Positions 20,003 to 30,830 of a stretch of DNA of 62,000 bases are shown here, one piece after another. Each line of letters begins with the position of its first letter. Within the stretch, counting starts at the first letter, position 1. A program made the position numbers and the translations under genes. The stretch is from Diphasiastrum complanatum (lineage: Eukaryota > Streptophyta > Lycopodiopsida > Lycopodiales > Lycopodiaceae): positions 41,503,229 through 41,565,228 of the forward strand of contig CM055102.1 of assembly GCA_029204225.1 (NCBI GenBank), read 5' to 3'. The notes under the pieces were generated by a model. That model searched no databases and was not told the origin of the DNA. It was given only the letters and a program-made list of their open reading frames with translations.

Positions 20003-22495
20003 ATGACTCGCCAGACACTTTGTGGCATAGAAGACTCTGCCACATGAACTCAATGGCACTTTACCAAGCAAGCCATCATGGAGTGATAACAGGGGTCAAC
20101 ATCTCGAATGCAACCAGTTCGACCACCTGTAATGCATGTTTGAAGGGCAAGATGTCACGCACTCCATTCATCAAAGACTCTTACAGAACGACTAAGATTA
20201 TGGAGTTAGTGCATTATGACATCTGCGAACCATTCAACGTGATCTCAGTAGGAGGTTCAAGATATTATATAACCTTCATTGATGACTATAGCGAATTTGC
20301 CAGAGTGTATTTTATCTAGAATAAATCTGAAGCAGTCGATAAATTCATAGAATATGTGAATTGTGTTGAAAGATGTATAGGCAACAAGGTTAAGCAGATC
20401 AAGACAGATCGAGGTGGTGAATACATCTCGAATCGATAAACTAACTTCTGCAATGATCGTGGCATCATTCACAGAAGAACTGCAGCCTAAACATCACAAC
20501 ACAATGGTGTTGCAGAAAGGAAGAACAAAACCATGATGGAAGCAGCCAGATGCATGATGGCCTACTCGAAAGCTCCAAGGGTGTTGTGGGCTGAAGTAGT
20601 AGCTACAATCGCATACATCCAGAACCAAACATACAGTCTAGTGTCCCTCATGTGACACCACACGAGCTATGGTGGAGTAGAAAGCCCAATCTGTCTCACA
20701 TCAAAATCTTTGGTTGTGCAGCCTATGCACATATTTCTGATAAGCTTCGAAAGAAGCTTGATGAGAAAGCCGAGCAGGGATTTCTGGTAGGTTATGACAA
20801 CAATTCATCATACTACAGAATCTACATGCTAGACACGAACACTGTAAAAACAGTGAGAGATGTCAGATTTGATGAGAGCAGGACAATGGCCAACGATGAT
20901 CCTTTCAGCTACGAAGTCTTGGAGAGACAGTATTATGACCTGCAGCCAGTGATAGAGGGAGCAGAGGACGAACACGAAAACGAAGATCTTTGAGTCATCT
21001 CCCATTCGAACGATGAATCAAAAGAAGAAAGATTCGAGAGGTGACCTGTTGCCGCAGTTCTTGTAAACCAAGATGGTTTTGAACCAAGCAGAGCAGACAA
21101 AGGCAAAGGCATTACTGTCCCAGGAGGATTTCCAAAAGGTCGACAAGACCTCGAAGAGTGCCAGCAAGATATGTGCCAGGCAGCTCAGTTTCAATATCAG
21201 AAGAGTTCTGCGGATTCGATGGAGAACCACAGACTTTCGAGGAGGCGATTGACAATCCAGACAAGGACAAATGAATCCAAGCCATGAACGAAGAGATGGA
21301 GTCCATGAGGAAGAACCAGGTATGGATGTTGGAGCCATTACCACATAAGCGCAAGATTGTCAAATGCAAATGGGTTTTCAAGCTCAAATACGGACCAGAT
21401 AGAAATGTGACAAAATACAAGACAAGACTGGTAGAGAAGGGATTCTCTCAGACTACTCTAAAACCTTCTCCCGTGTCGTCAAACATTCGTCCCTATGTTT
21501 GTTATTTGCATACGCAGCAGCTTATGACCTTAGGATCCACATTCTGGACGAGAAGACAGTCTTCTTGCATGGCGAACTAGACGAAGAACTCTATATGGAT
21601 CAACCCCTAGGATTTGTCTCGAATTCACTTCCTGACTATGCATGCAAAATGCATAGAAGCATCTACAGTCTGAAACAATCAGTCCGACAATGGTACAAGA
21701 AGAAAGATCAAGCCCTGAAATCATTGGGATTCAAGTCTCTGTTGGCTGATTCTAGTGTATATGTCAGAGTTACAGATGGGCAGATTATCATTGTGGCTGT
21801 ATATGTGAAAGACACTCTGATACTTTGTAGGAGGGAGCAGCTAATTGCTGAAGTGAAGATAGACATCTTGAAACATTTCAAGATCGTGGATCTGGGAGAA
21901 GCCAGGTATTACCTAGGCTTATAGATTGAAAGGGACTACGAGGGAGGTAAGTTATACCTTCACCAGTCCAGATACACCCTAAAGATCCTAGAGGACTTTG
22001 GGATGTTGAACTGCAAAGGAGCAAATACTCCAATGCTTGTAGGGATGGTGCTAACAAGCGACGACTGTCCGAAGACTGAGGAAGAGAGAGAACAGATGCA
22101 GCTCACACCTGACAGGAAGCTGATAGGATCACTGATGTACCTTGCAGACAACACACGTCCTGATATTGCTCATGTAGTATTCAAGATGAGCCAATTTTGC
22201 ACATTGGAAGATTGCGAAACAAATTTTGCAATATCTTTAATTAACAAGGGATTACGGGCTGTATTATTGTCGTGGTGCAGATTTCAGGATACTTTCCTAT
22301 AGAGATGCTAGTTGGGCATCTCTCAAGGATGATTGTAAAAGTGTCTCAGAAAAATACACCATCACATCAGGAGCAGTAGTTCTCTTGGTCAGCAAGAAGC
22401 AGACCATTGTAGCCCAGTCATCCTGCGAAGTAGAGTACGTTGCATCAGCAAAGATGGCCAACGTAGTTCAGGGTGCTTGTGATTTTGCAGGTATT
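20003..22495 (+). pseudogene. Copia element C7: integrase, RT, RNase H
   Basis: The pre-integrase DTLWHRRLCHMNSMALYQ starts right at the G3 LTR, so gag and protease were lost or lie elsewhere. The integrase keeps all three catalytic motifs (VHYDICEP, IKTDRGGEY, HNGVAERKNKT) but has TAG at 20317-20319, more stops near 20438 and 20488, and a shift near 20650. RT (about 21240-21925) has NKDQVWMLEP-type words and YMDQPLGFVS. The YVDD box is altered to YVKD (about 21808), and TAG at 21922 replaces Gln of GLQIER. RNase H is partial (TRPDIAHVVFKMSQFC, then SKKQTIVAQSSCEVEY) and ends near 22495, where unrelated coding begins. The lineage is that of C6 and C9, not C2. Confidence 0.8.
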
Positions 22496-22499
22496 AGCA

Positions 22500-24171
22500 G
22501 GGAAGCATTTGCAACAATATTTAAACTAATTAGAGAAGCTTTTAAGCAAGTTCAAATTAGAAAAGTCCCAATCTCTAGGACATATCACTTGAAGAAAGAG
22601 AGGGATACATTAAACATAGGTATGCATAAGATCACTAGAACTCCATTTCATATTGAGGTGTATGAAACTGATGGAAGATCGATATTCTATAATTCATCAA
22701 ACAATTTATTTGTTGATCTAAATTACTTGCTGAGATACATCATCACATTCTATGATATAACCTATGAAAAGGTGAATGGCAAAATAATCATAGTACTTAA
22801 GTTAGATGACTCTCATGAATGGTGCTCTATCACAAACAGAGAACCAAGAAGATTTCAGATTCAGTGTCTAGTCAAAAAATGATATATGGTGGTTGGCAAT
22901 GTTTCAAGTAACTAGCCTCATTATTACATTACATTCATTGAATAGTATTAATACATCGTAAATTAAGTCTGATTAATTTTTTTGGACAGGTGCTAAAAGA
23001 GGATCATGATATATTATCATGGATATTCTCAAGGACATCTTATCCTAGAATCATCAAGGACCATATGGATGGAGGACTTCTCAATGTTCCAGGAGTTGGA
23101 GACTTCAATGTTGAATGGCACTTAGGAGGTGATTTGAAAACATTGAAATGTATGTATAATGTCTCTCACGGTGCTACATCAAAACACCCTTCTTTGTACT
23201 GCATGAAAATGGCAAAAGATGTAACTAGGAGTACATGAATTACTAGAGAATATGTAGATCCAAACTGGAAGCCTGTGCTGTCTATCCCCTTAAAAAATGT
23301 GCATGTTTGTGCTCTTCATGCAGAAGTTAGATTAATAGAAAAGATCATTTATCTTCATATAGTTTTTGCTTGGAATACTAAGCCAGCATCATTAGCAAAG
23401 GAAGCTATCTCTCGATTGGAAGATATTTAATCAAAAGCAGGACTCCATAAAGGACATGTCAAAATTCAAAAAGATGAAAAGCTTTCAGAAAGAATGGGAA
23501 CATGTCAACTAAACCAAGCATAGGAGGAGCAAAAGCACGTCGTTTCCTATCAAATCATACTGGTAGGGCTTCTAATATTCAACACTCAGTCTGGACATAT
23601 ATTATTGCTGCTACTCAGGACTTCAAGAAAGATGGCAAAACCATAATACTAAAAGTTGATGTATGGAAAAAGCTTGATAGTATGATTGCTATTTTAAGAA
23701 AAGAAAAATACTCTGATATTGATAAAAAAAAAGCTGTCCAAAGGACTTGTGTTGAGTTTGTTAATGCAATATCAAAAACATGGGGAGATGATCACATCAC
23801 TCATTACATGAGTAGTATTAAATTCTTAAAATGCTTTCAATTTTCATATATATTTAGATCCAAACATAAGACTAACATTATGATTTTGACATATGCAGCA
23901 CATAATAAGAGATCATACAACATTTTTTGCAAATACATATGGAAGCTTGAGTGTATGGTCATCACAAGGGATGGAGAAGTCACACTGGCAAGCACGAGCA
24001 GCATTTCATCGAAATACACAACATGGAGGAACCAATGAAAAACAAAACTACATTTGTCAATTGTTTCAATGGTTCTACTGCAGAGTTCAGATTCGAAATA
24101 TAACAAAGTCCACACAATACAACAAGTTTAGAAAAGCATGCAAGTTCATACAGGAAGAGAAAATTAGATGA
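22500..24171 (+). pseudogene. N1: intron-containing, transposase-like gene fossil
   Basis: The reading goes through ETDGRSIFYNSSNNLFVDL and GKIIIVLKLDDSHEW, then NDIWWLAMFQ, a GT-AG gap (22908-22989), and VLKEDHDILSWIFSRTSYPR. It continues with VEWHLGGDLKTLKCMYNVSH, SLYCMKMAKD, a TGA at 23236-23238, VLSIPLKNVHVCALHAEVR, and finally SLSVWSSQGMEKSHWQARAA and RNTQHGG. From memory this resembles an uncharacterised family with H-x-x-GDLK and QG-x-E-x-SH motifs in ferns and cnidarians. Asp in KLDDS, Asp in GDLK and Glu in QGMEKSH could form a DDE-like triad; this is inference. It has one frameshift near 22870-22880, TGA at 23236 and TAA near 23428. The 5' end is lost to C7. A second possible intron is at 23812-23898. 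Confidence 0.5.
22908..22989 (+). other. Putative spliceosomal intron in N1
   Basis: The segment starts GTAACTAG and ends TTTTTTTGGACAG. It is AT-rich, full of stops, and joins WWLAMFQ to VLKEDHD in phase 0. Such a gap inside otherwise continuous coding argues for a host-type gene or DNA transposon rather than a retrocopy. Confidence 0.5.
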
Positions 24172-24482
24172 TTGTTGAGTAGAAGATCATCATTGTCATC
24201 AAATCATGACATGTTCAAAATTGATTTGCAAATTCAATGAACAAGGAAAGAGAAATACTCAATGTAAATGTATTGACTGTATTATACCAAATACAAAGTG
24301 TCAAATATTCATTATTAGATCTTGTGTCAGATTCTATGGCAGTATTGTCATGAAGAAATTCTCTGCTAGCATATGCATCTAATAGATGTGCATTATCCTT
24401 ATTTCCACTAAGCTCAATATAAGTGGAATACAATGAATAATGGGAGCTCCTTAAAAGAACATTCCCGTAAAGCCTAAAATGT
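24172..24482. other. Intergenic gap between convergent N1 and N2
   Basis: AT-rich sequence with no supported coding. A minus-strand open stretch at 24433-24215 shows no conserved words. It probably holds the two 3' untranslated ends. Confidence 0.4.
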
Positions 24483-25775
24483 TTAAAACATAAGATCTTT
24501 TGACAAAATGATTTTATTTGTCTTTACAAATTTATGCCCTCCTAGGTAAAATGATAAAGCTTTAACTGCCATTATAAGAGTCTCCCCGATTGGGCTCAAC
24601 TTACAGATCTCATTCTTCAGGAAATGCCTAAGATAGTGGCCAAGTCCACTATCCCTCCAGAAAGACGATGCGTGTTGTCTGAAACCACCTCGTCTCGCAG
24701 CAAAATCATCTATTATGAGAGCATCCTGCAATAGGAAATATGTTAGCAAAAACACATTCAGTGATTAGAAATATCATAATGCAAGGAAGTTTAAACACTT
24801 TTTCATTCTTCATCATCAGTAGCAACCAGATCAAGATGATCAATATAATGACCACGTACTGAACTGGAATCATCCGTGAAATGCAATAATGATGGACGAG
24901 GGAAGCCCATCTGGGATTAAAATGCCGTGAATTCTTCATTGGATGGTCTGCCTCGCCCATCCTCAGCTATATTTGATAAAGTCTTAGTCAAGCATTCTTT
25001 ACCAATCATAATTCCCTCCTCATCATTAAAATCAATACCAGCAACAAGATCATCTGTTTCAAAATCTACGAAGTCGGAGAATTCAAAAATTGTGCCGGAT
25101 AATAAACATAGAACCTCGTCTTCACGATAGTCAAAAAATTTACATAAATCAATAGTAGTAAAATATACATCGTCATTAATATAATATACAGGCAAATTGA
25201 ATAGACATTTAAACTCCTCTATAGGGTTGGATTCATCAGCAGATGTATTTTGGCCAATAAAAGAATCCCGTAGAGAATCAGTATTTATATCAAAAAAGTC
25301 ACTTTCCTTATTGGGAGTGTCGATAAGAAAGTAACTAATATCCTTAATAGCTGACTGAACGGAGGATGATGCAAAAGGAGGGTCAACAACAGAAATTTTC
25401 AATATGCAAAGTTAGCTTAAAATTTTTATAATTTATTGTTTACAAGAAAGATATGTGTACTCCTAATGGGAAGACAAGATGTCTGGATGTCATCGTGTGC
25501 TGTATTAGCTCCATACCAAGTTCTTGATCCAATTTGGAGCTCTCTTGTTAGTTAAACATATTATATAACACTTTTCAATGTTATGGATAATTCCTAAAAC
25601 TTTCGGATAGTGCCAAATTATTCTCATAATATTTTCAAAAGATATATGTTGCAATTTAATGACTCTCCCATATTGTCTACAAAGTGACTTCTCACTAACT
25701 CCATGTTTTTTAACTTTCATGTCATATTTGTCCCTTTGCTTGGCTTGTTGTTGATAATTGATTGGCAATGCTATC
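24483..25775 (-). pseudogene. N2: unrecognised multi-exon gene fossil
   Basis: Three coding-like blocks lie on the minus strand. At about 25768-25505 it reads KQRDKYDMKVKKHGVSEKSL, then CRQYGRVIKLQHISFENIM. At 25402-24917 there is an acidic block with NKESDFFDINTDSLRDSF, VYYINDDVYFTTIDLCKFF and DGRGRPSNEEF. At 24725-24483 it reads ALIIDDFAARRGGFRQHASS and FWRDSGLGHYLRHFLK. A good acceptor, TTTCCTATTGCAG, precedes the last block (24726). In-frame stops occur after the middle block. The 5' end is cut at 25775 by the C3 LTR. I do not recognise the product. It is convergent with N1, and both may derive from one DNA transposon or from unrelated genes. Confidence 0.35.
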
Positions 25776-26440
25776 TGTTAAAATTAAGCAATTTTCACAT
25801 GGTTTTTGATGTATTTTGACATCTATGTGGATCCACACGTGTGAGGACCTATCCACACGTGTGAAATGACACTTGTAATATTCAAATCCATTTTGATTAG
25901 CTTTCATTTGAGTCTAATATGACATCTCCTAAATTATAAGAGTTAGGTCCTAGATTGTAAGAATCTAGAAGGTCAACACAAACCACCAATGGATGATGTG
26001 GCAAACTTGATAGATCTTATCCAAAGTGGATATGGATGAGTACAATGAGCTGTCCCACACGTGCTGGATGCAGCTTAGAGAGAGATTATGGTGATTTGGT
26101 ACTTGATCCATGATGGATCCATTGTTGCTAATGATGAGAAATCTTGGTTTGTGAAGCAATCTTTGTGTTTTGACTCTCTTAAGCACTTTCTTTGTGGATG
26201 AATGCTTAGTAAATGATAAGTAAACTATTTCTCTATTATCAGGCCGTACAGTAGATGTACTTCACACGTGTGAAGCCGTGGATCATCATTTTTTATTGTT
26301 CTTGCTTGGAATCACAAAGATTGTCAAGTAGAAGCTAGATTTGGAAGCTAGTCTTGATATAGATCAAGATCCCAAGCTACCAAACACTCTTTGTGATCAT
26401 TTGTAGATCAAATTCAGTCCTTAAACTCTGAAATTTGACA
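25776..26440 (+). repeat. C3 5' LTR
   Basis: The LTR runs from TGTTAAAATTAAGC (25776) to AAATTTGACA (26440), 665 bases. It holds palindromic CACACGTGTG boxes at 25834-25843, 25854-25863 and 26262-26273. The right end is proven by the adjoining primer site and by the shared end at 30221. Confidence 0.85.
26261..26274 (+). promoter_or_regulatory. Perfect G-box palindrome in C3 LTR
   Basis: TTCACACGTGTGAA is a 14-base perfect palindrome centred on CACGTG, the core bound by plant bHLH and bZIP factors. The 3' LTR copy (30042-30055) has one change. The same box occurs at 60336-60349 in the C10 LTR. Confidence 0.55.
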
Positions 26441-26453
26441 TGGTATCAGAGCC
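26441..26453 (+). other. C3 primer-binding site (tRNA-iMet)
   Basis: TGGTATCAGAGCC directly follows the LTR and matches the copia iMet primer site exactly. Confidence 0.92.
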
Positions 26454-27064
26454 AAGTCAAAGAGCTTAGCTGATGATCCAAAAATCTTCATTTTGGTAAA
26501 AGCATTGGTGCTAGATTCACTTTGAAGGAGGGTGACCTTTTCTAATAGTTTACTTGTGATGTTGAGGTTCAGATTACTATGTAGAGTTTAGATGTACTTC
26601 TCACATGTGTGAGAGGCTGTTGGAGTTGTACTTTCACCAAAACTTTGTGCTTTTTCAATATTTGAGCTTTAAACAAGTTGTGTAGAGTGAAACTAGTGAT
26701 GTGCTTATGAAAAACCATTGTTTCCATTATAGATTTGATGAGTACATGGTGTTAGAATCTTATTAAACCTACAAATCCTTGAGAGAGAGTTTGAGGCTTA
26801 TGTTTTTTAGTTCAAAAGTGAAACTAAAACCAATTCTAAACACCATAGGAAGGCATTGGCACTTCCAAAAAATCAAATCCAACATTCTAAGTGAATAGAT
26901 TGTGTAGAATACACTTTTCCAAATCTTTTTGAGTTCAAGATCACTATAGATCTTGCTTCTTGAGTCTTGTGAGATTCAAGAGAGTAGCATTGTAGCTAAA
27001 TTCTAAGAAAGAGTGAAGGGAGAGCCTTTGAATAGTACATTTGTTGTACTTGTTACTAGATAGA
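26454..27064 (+). other. C3 untranslated leader
   Basis: 611 bases with no supported ORF lie between the primer site and the gag ATG at 27065. They include a TCACATGTGTGA variant of the palindrome near 26600. Confidence 0.6.
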
Positions 27065-28051
27065 ATGGGTTCAATTGGAGCCTATCTTCTTGAGGCTAGT
27101 GAAAGGTTAAATTCTAATAATTACTCAACTTGGAAAGTAAGAATGGAGTCTCTACTTGTGCTCCAAGATATGTATGATCTTGTCATAGGAGAGGAAGAAG
27201 AACCTCAAGGAGGCCAAGATCTAGTGAGGTACAAAAGGAGAGCTAGACTAGCATTACATTGCCTAAAAATAATTGTTAGTAATGAACTTCTAAAGGAATT
27301 GGCATATTGTACCTCGGCCAAGGAGGCATGGGACTACCTTAAAGGGATTTATGAATCCAAAAATACTTCTAGAGTGCTTATGATTAGAAACAAAGTTCTT
27401 CAAAGCATTAGAGGGAGTGATGAGAGTGCTCAAGAGTATGTCTTGAGAATAAAATCTCTCGACAAAGAAATTTTCATCATTAGTGAGTGTATTCATGATG
27501 ATGAACTTGCTCAAATCATTTTGAATGGTCTTGGAGATGAGTTTTGCAGTCTTGTACAAAGCTTTGCTATTCAAGATGCACTACCTTCCATTGACAAGCT
27601 CCATAGTGTGCTTGTGGCCGAGGAGAGTAGGATCCTTCATGTCAAGCAAAGGATTGGATCCTTGAAGTTGCATGATGGTGATGAGAAGGCCAACTTCTCA
27701 AGCAAGAGAAAGGCAAAGTCAAAGAAGAATATCCAACACAAGGAGACCAAGAATGATGATCAACCATCAAGCTCCAAAGGTGGAAAGAAGAACAAAGCCA
27801 AACTAAAGTGCTTCTTTTGTGGAAAGAAGGGGCACTTTGCATCCGAGTGTTTCAAGAAGAAGAATGCACAAGGAGAGAGCAAACAAGGCAACATCACTCT
27901 TGAGGAAGATGAGGATGAAGTGGATTCATCCTTGATGGCTTCTACATCAACATCAAAGAGCTACTCCAATGACACATGGTGGATTGATAGTGGGGCTAGT
28001 TCCCACATGACATTCCAAAAGGATTTTTCTCAACTCTTGTACCTTTTGTAG
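27065..28051 (+). CDS. gag: C3 gag-protease
   Basis: A continuous frame starts at ATG 27065 (MGSIGAYLLEASERLNSNNY). Gag core words WKVRMESLLVLQDMYDLV and SKNTSRVL are present. The Lys-rich linker and knuckle CFFCGKKGHFASEC (about 27811-27852) precede the intact protease site WWIDSGASSHM (about 27979-28011). The frame then ends at TAG 28049-28051 because of a shift inside the protease. The same protease tail is present but unreadable up to 28200. Gag here is complete and would assemble particles if expressed. In the family the aspartic protease matures Gag-Pol. Confidence 0.88.
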   Translation: MGSIGAYLLEASERLNSNNYSTWKVRMESLLVLQDMYDLVIGEEEEPQGGQDLVRYKRRARLALHCLKIIVSNELLKELAYCTSAKEAWDYLKGIYESKNTSRVLMIRNKVLQSIRGSDESAQEYVLRIKSLDKEIFIISECIHDDELAQIILNGLGDEFCSLVQSFAIQDALPSIDKLHSVLVAEESRILHVKQRIGSLKLHDGDEKANFSSKRKAKSKKNIQHKETKNDDQPSSSKGGKKNKAKLKCFFCGKKGHFASECFKKKNAQGESKQGNITLEEDEDEVDSSLMASTSTSKSYSNDTWWIDSGASSHMTFQKDFSQLLYLL

Positions 28052-29742
28052 GTTGTAAAAAGTCTATTCTAATAGCAAGTGATCAAGAATGTAGAATAGA
28101 TGGAGTAAGAACTATTCCCTTAAGTCTTGGATCCTCTAAAAGAGTAGATCTTGATAATGTACTCTATGTTCCTACACTCACTAAGAATTTGTTAAGTGTA
28201 GCAAATTGATGGATGATGGCTTAGGTGTCCATTTTAAGCAAGGTGTTTGCTCCATAATGATGAATAATACTTGCATTGGTAAAGGGATTCAAGGAAGGAA
28301 GGCTTCTTAAGCTTGATGCTAATGTTTTTCTTGGAAGTGTGAACATGGTGAAGGAGGAGCTCAATCATGTGGAGCTTTGGCATAAGAGGTTGGGCCACCC
28401 CAACTTCAAATCTATGGAGATGCTATGCACCAAGGATCTTGCTCTCGACCTTCCAAAGACACTCTCAAAGTGTGGAAAAAGTTGTGAAGCTTGTAGCCTC
28501 CCAAAGGCACACAAGCTACCTTTGGATATCTCTTCCACTAGATCTACAAAGGCATTAGATCTTATTCATAGTGATGTGCACTCTTTTTCTCAAGAATCTA
28601 ATGGAGGTGCATCTATGTATGTATCTTTTATTGATGATTACTCTAGATACACTTGGATTGAACTTTTGGATTCCAAAAGTAAAGTGTTTGAAGCTTTTGT
28701 TAGCTCAAAACTCTAGTTGAAAATCAACTTGATGCTAGAATTAAAGAATTGAGGAGTGATAATGGTGGAGAGTATATCTCCACCAAGATGATAGAGTTTT
28801 GTAAATCCAATGGCATTAAGAGAGAACTTACATGTACTTATAGTCCTCAACAAAATGGTATAGCCGAGAGGATGAATAGAACATTTTGTGAGTGTGCTAA
28901 GGCTTTGAGATTAGATGCATCTCTACCTAAGTCCTTTTGGGGAGAGGCTATTATTTGTGCAACTTATTTGTGTAATAGATTGCCATGTAAGCCCATTAGA
29001 GGCATAACATCTTATGAGGCTCTATTTTGTAAGAAGCCGAATCTTAAAGATCTAAGAATTTTTGGGTCTACTTGCTATGTTTTTCAAGCATTAGATACAA
29101 GAAAAAAGAATGATCCTACTTCTATTAAAGGGATCTTTGTTAGTTATGCTGAAAATAGCAAAGGATATAGAGTCTATAATCCAATCACTAAGAAAATTTT
29201 AGTGAGTAGAGATGTTACTTTTGATGAAGGTAACTACTACAAGTTGAATGAGAAAGCTTCTAATCCATCTTGTGTCAAGGAATCTTGTAAGGTTTGAGGA
29301 GGAGCCTACATGTGATCGAGATCTTGAAGATCCATCTCAAGATCTGAGGACTCCAAGGAGATCTACAAGAAGGAAGGTCGAGTCCTCAAGGCTCACCTAT
29401 GTTGACAAAGGTGAACAAAGGGAAGATATACATTCACTTACCTCTTACACTTTTCTAACTTCTATGTTTGATGAGCCAAGTTGCTTTGAAGAAGCTATGG
29501 AGTCACAAGAATGGAGGGATGCCATGCAAAAGGAGTATGATGCTCTTATGGAGAATCATACATGGAAGCTTGTGGATCTGCCTCAAGGGAGAAAGCCACT
29601 TGAGTGCAAATGGATCTCTAGATTGGAGTACAATCAAGATGGGAGCATCAACAAACACAAGGCAAGGCTAGTGGCAAAGGGGTCTTGCAAACCAAGGGAG
29701 TAGATTTTGATGAAACTTTTGCTCTTGTTGCTAAGCTTCCAT
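28052..29742 (+). pseudogene. pol: C3 pol: integrase and RT start
   Basis: The pre-integrase ELWHKRLGHPNFKSMEML lies near 28374. The integrase keeps all three catalytic motifs: IHSDVHSF, then LRSDNGGEY (about 28750), then QQNGIAERMNRT (about 28850). It is broken by a shift and stop at 28714 and by another near 29240-29297. RT begins at about 29480 (EWRDAMQKEYDALMENHTWK, then EYNQDGSINKHKARLVAKG) and has a shift at 29690. The last codons before the deletion are FDETFALVAKLP. RT catalytic residues, RNase H and the polypurine tract are missing, so the copy is defective. Confidence 0.85.
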
Positions 29743-29744
29743 AA

Positions 29745-30221
29745 GTCTAGAAGGTCAACACAAACCACCAATGGATGATGTGGCAAACTTGATAGATCTT
29801 ATCCAAAGTGGATATGGATGAGTGTGAGCTGTCCCACATGTGCTGGATGCAACTTGGAGAGAGATTATGATGATTTGGTACTTGATCCATGATGGATCCA
29901 TTGTTGAGCTAATGATGAGAAATCTTGGTTTGTGAAGCAATTTTTGTGTTTTGAATCTCTTAAGCACTTTCTTTGTGGATGAATGCTTAGTAAATGATAA
30001 GTAAACTATTTCTCTATTATCAGGCCATAAAGTAGCTGTACTTCAAACGTGTGAAGCCGTGGATCATTATTTTTTATTGTTCTTGCTTGGAATCACAAAG
30101 ATTGTCAAGTAGAAGTTAGATTTGGAAGCTAGTCTTGATATAGATCAAGATCCCAAGCTACCAATCACTCTTTGTGATCATTTGTAGATCAAATTCAGTC
30201 CTTAAACTCTGAAATTTGACA
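29745..30221 (+). repeat. C3 3' LTR, 5'-truncated
   Basis: It matches 25963-26440 almost base for base (TCTAGAAGGTCAACACAAAC at its start), with a handful of substitutions such as ACACGTG to ACATGTG. It ends with AAATTTGACA; the following TGGTCGAGC belongs to the LINE remnant, not to a primer site. Confidence 0.88.
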
Positions 30222-30830
30222 TGGTCGAGCACGAGTAAAAAAAATAGTAAAAAACCTTGTCTAATGCCATTCTTCAAAGAGCCATGGTTTGGTAAGGTAG
30301 CAATAAACATCAAACTAGTGGTTGCTCCAACACAAAAGACCTAATGATAATATTATGAAAAACATGAGATTTAATCTTTAAAAGACATCTTTGGCACATA
30401 TCTTGATAGTTTAAGTGATAGCTCTTTATTATGCATTTTTCAATAGCCCTTATACACTCATTTGTCGAGGAGAACAAAAGCAATTGTTATGCAATAATCA
30501 AGAAAATCAATGCATAATTCAATACCTTGCATGTTGTTAACTTAACGCTCCAAGATAGTATATTGTGGGACATATAAAACAAGTAAGGCTCTAAGTCTCT
30601 TTCCTTTGATATGTAGGCTCTAAGTCTCTATCAACTACAATTGTGTTATTTAGGAAAAGAAATAAGAGTTTCAAAATGGTAAGATTGATCCATGTTTGGA
30701 CACCTATACACTCTTCTCAAGTCCACAACTCCATTCATAGCATGCCAAATTCGTAAGATTTCTAAAGTATGTGCCAATTGTATTTTTTTTCATCAAGTAT
30801 GTTCCATGTGATAGCGAAAACTCTCGACCA
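30222..30830 (-). pseudogene. LINE (non-LTR) retrotransposon remnant
   Basis: Reading the minus strand near 30330-30222 gives SLMFIATLPNHGSLKNGIRQ followed by GFLLFFLLVLDHVK. This resembles the LINE RT segment with consensus G-x-RQG-P-L-P-x-LF-x-L. At about 30780-30670 the words IWHAMNGVVDLRRVYRCPNM and DQSYHFETL resemble the end of an APE-type endonuclease. If both are right, the piece between is deleted or unreadable. Identification is from motif shape only. Confidence 0.4.

Larger units (their letters stand above)
25776..30221 (+). mobile_element. Ty1/copia element C3, RT-RNase H deleted
   Basis: A 5' LTR, primer site, leader, gag, protease, integrase and the first part of RT are followed directly by a 3' LTR that lacks its first about 187 bases. 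The deletion joins RT at FDETFALVAKLP (29742) to the middle of U3. The two LTR copies remain highly similar over 477 bases, so the insertion is fairly young. Confidence 0.9.
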
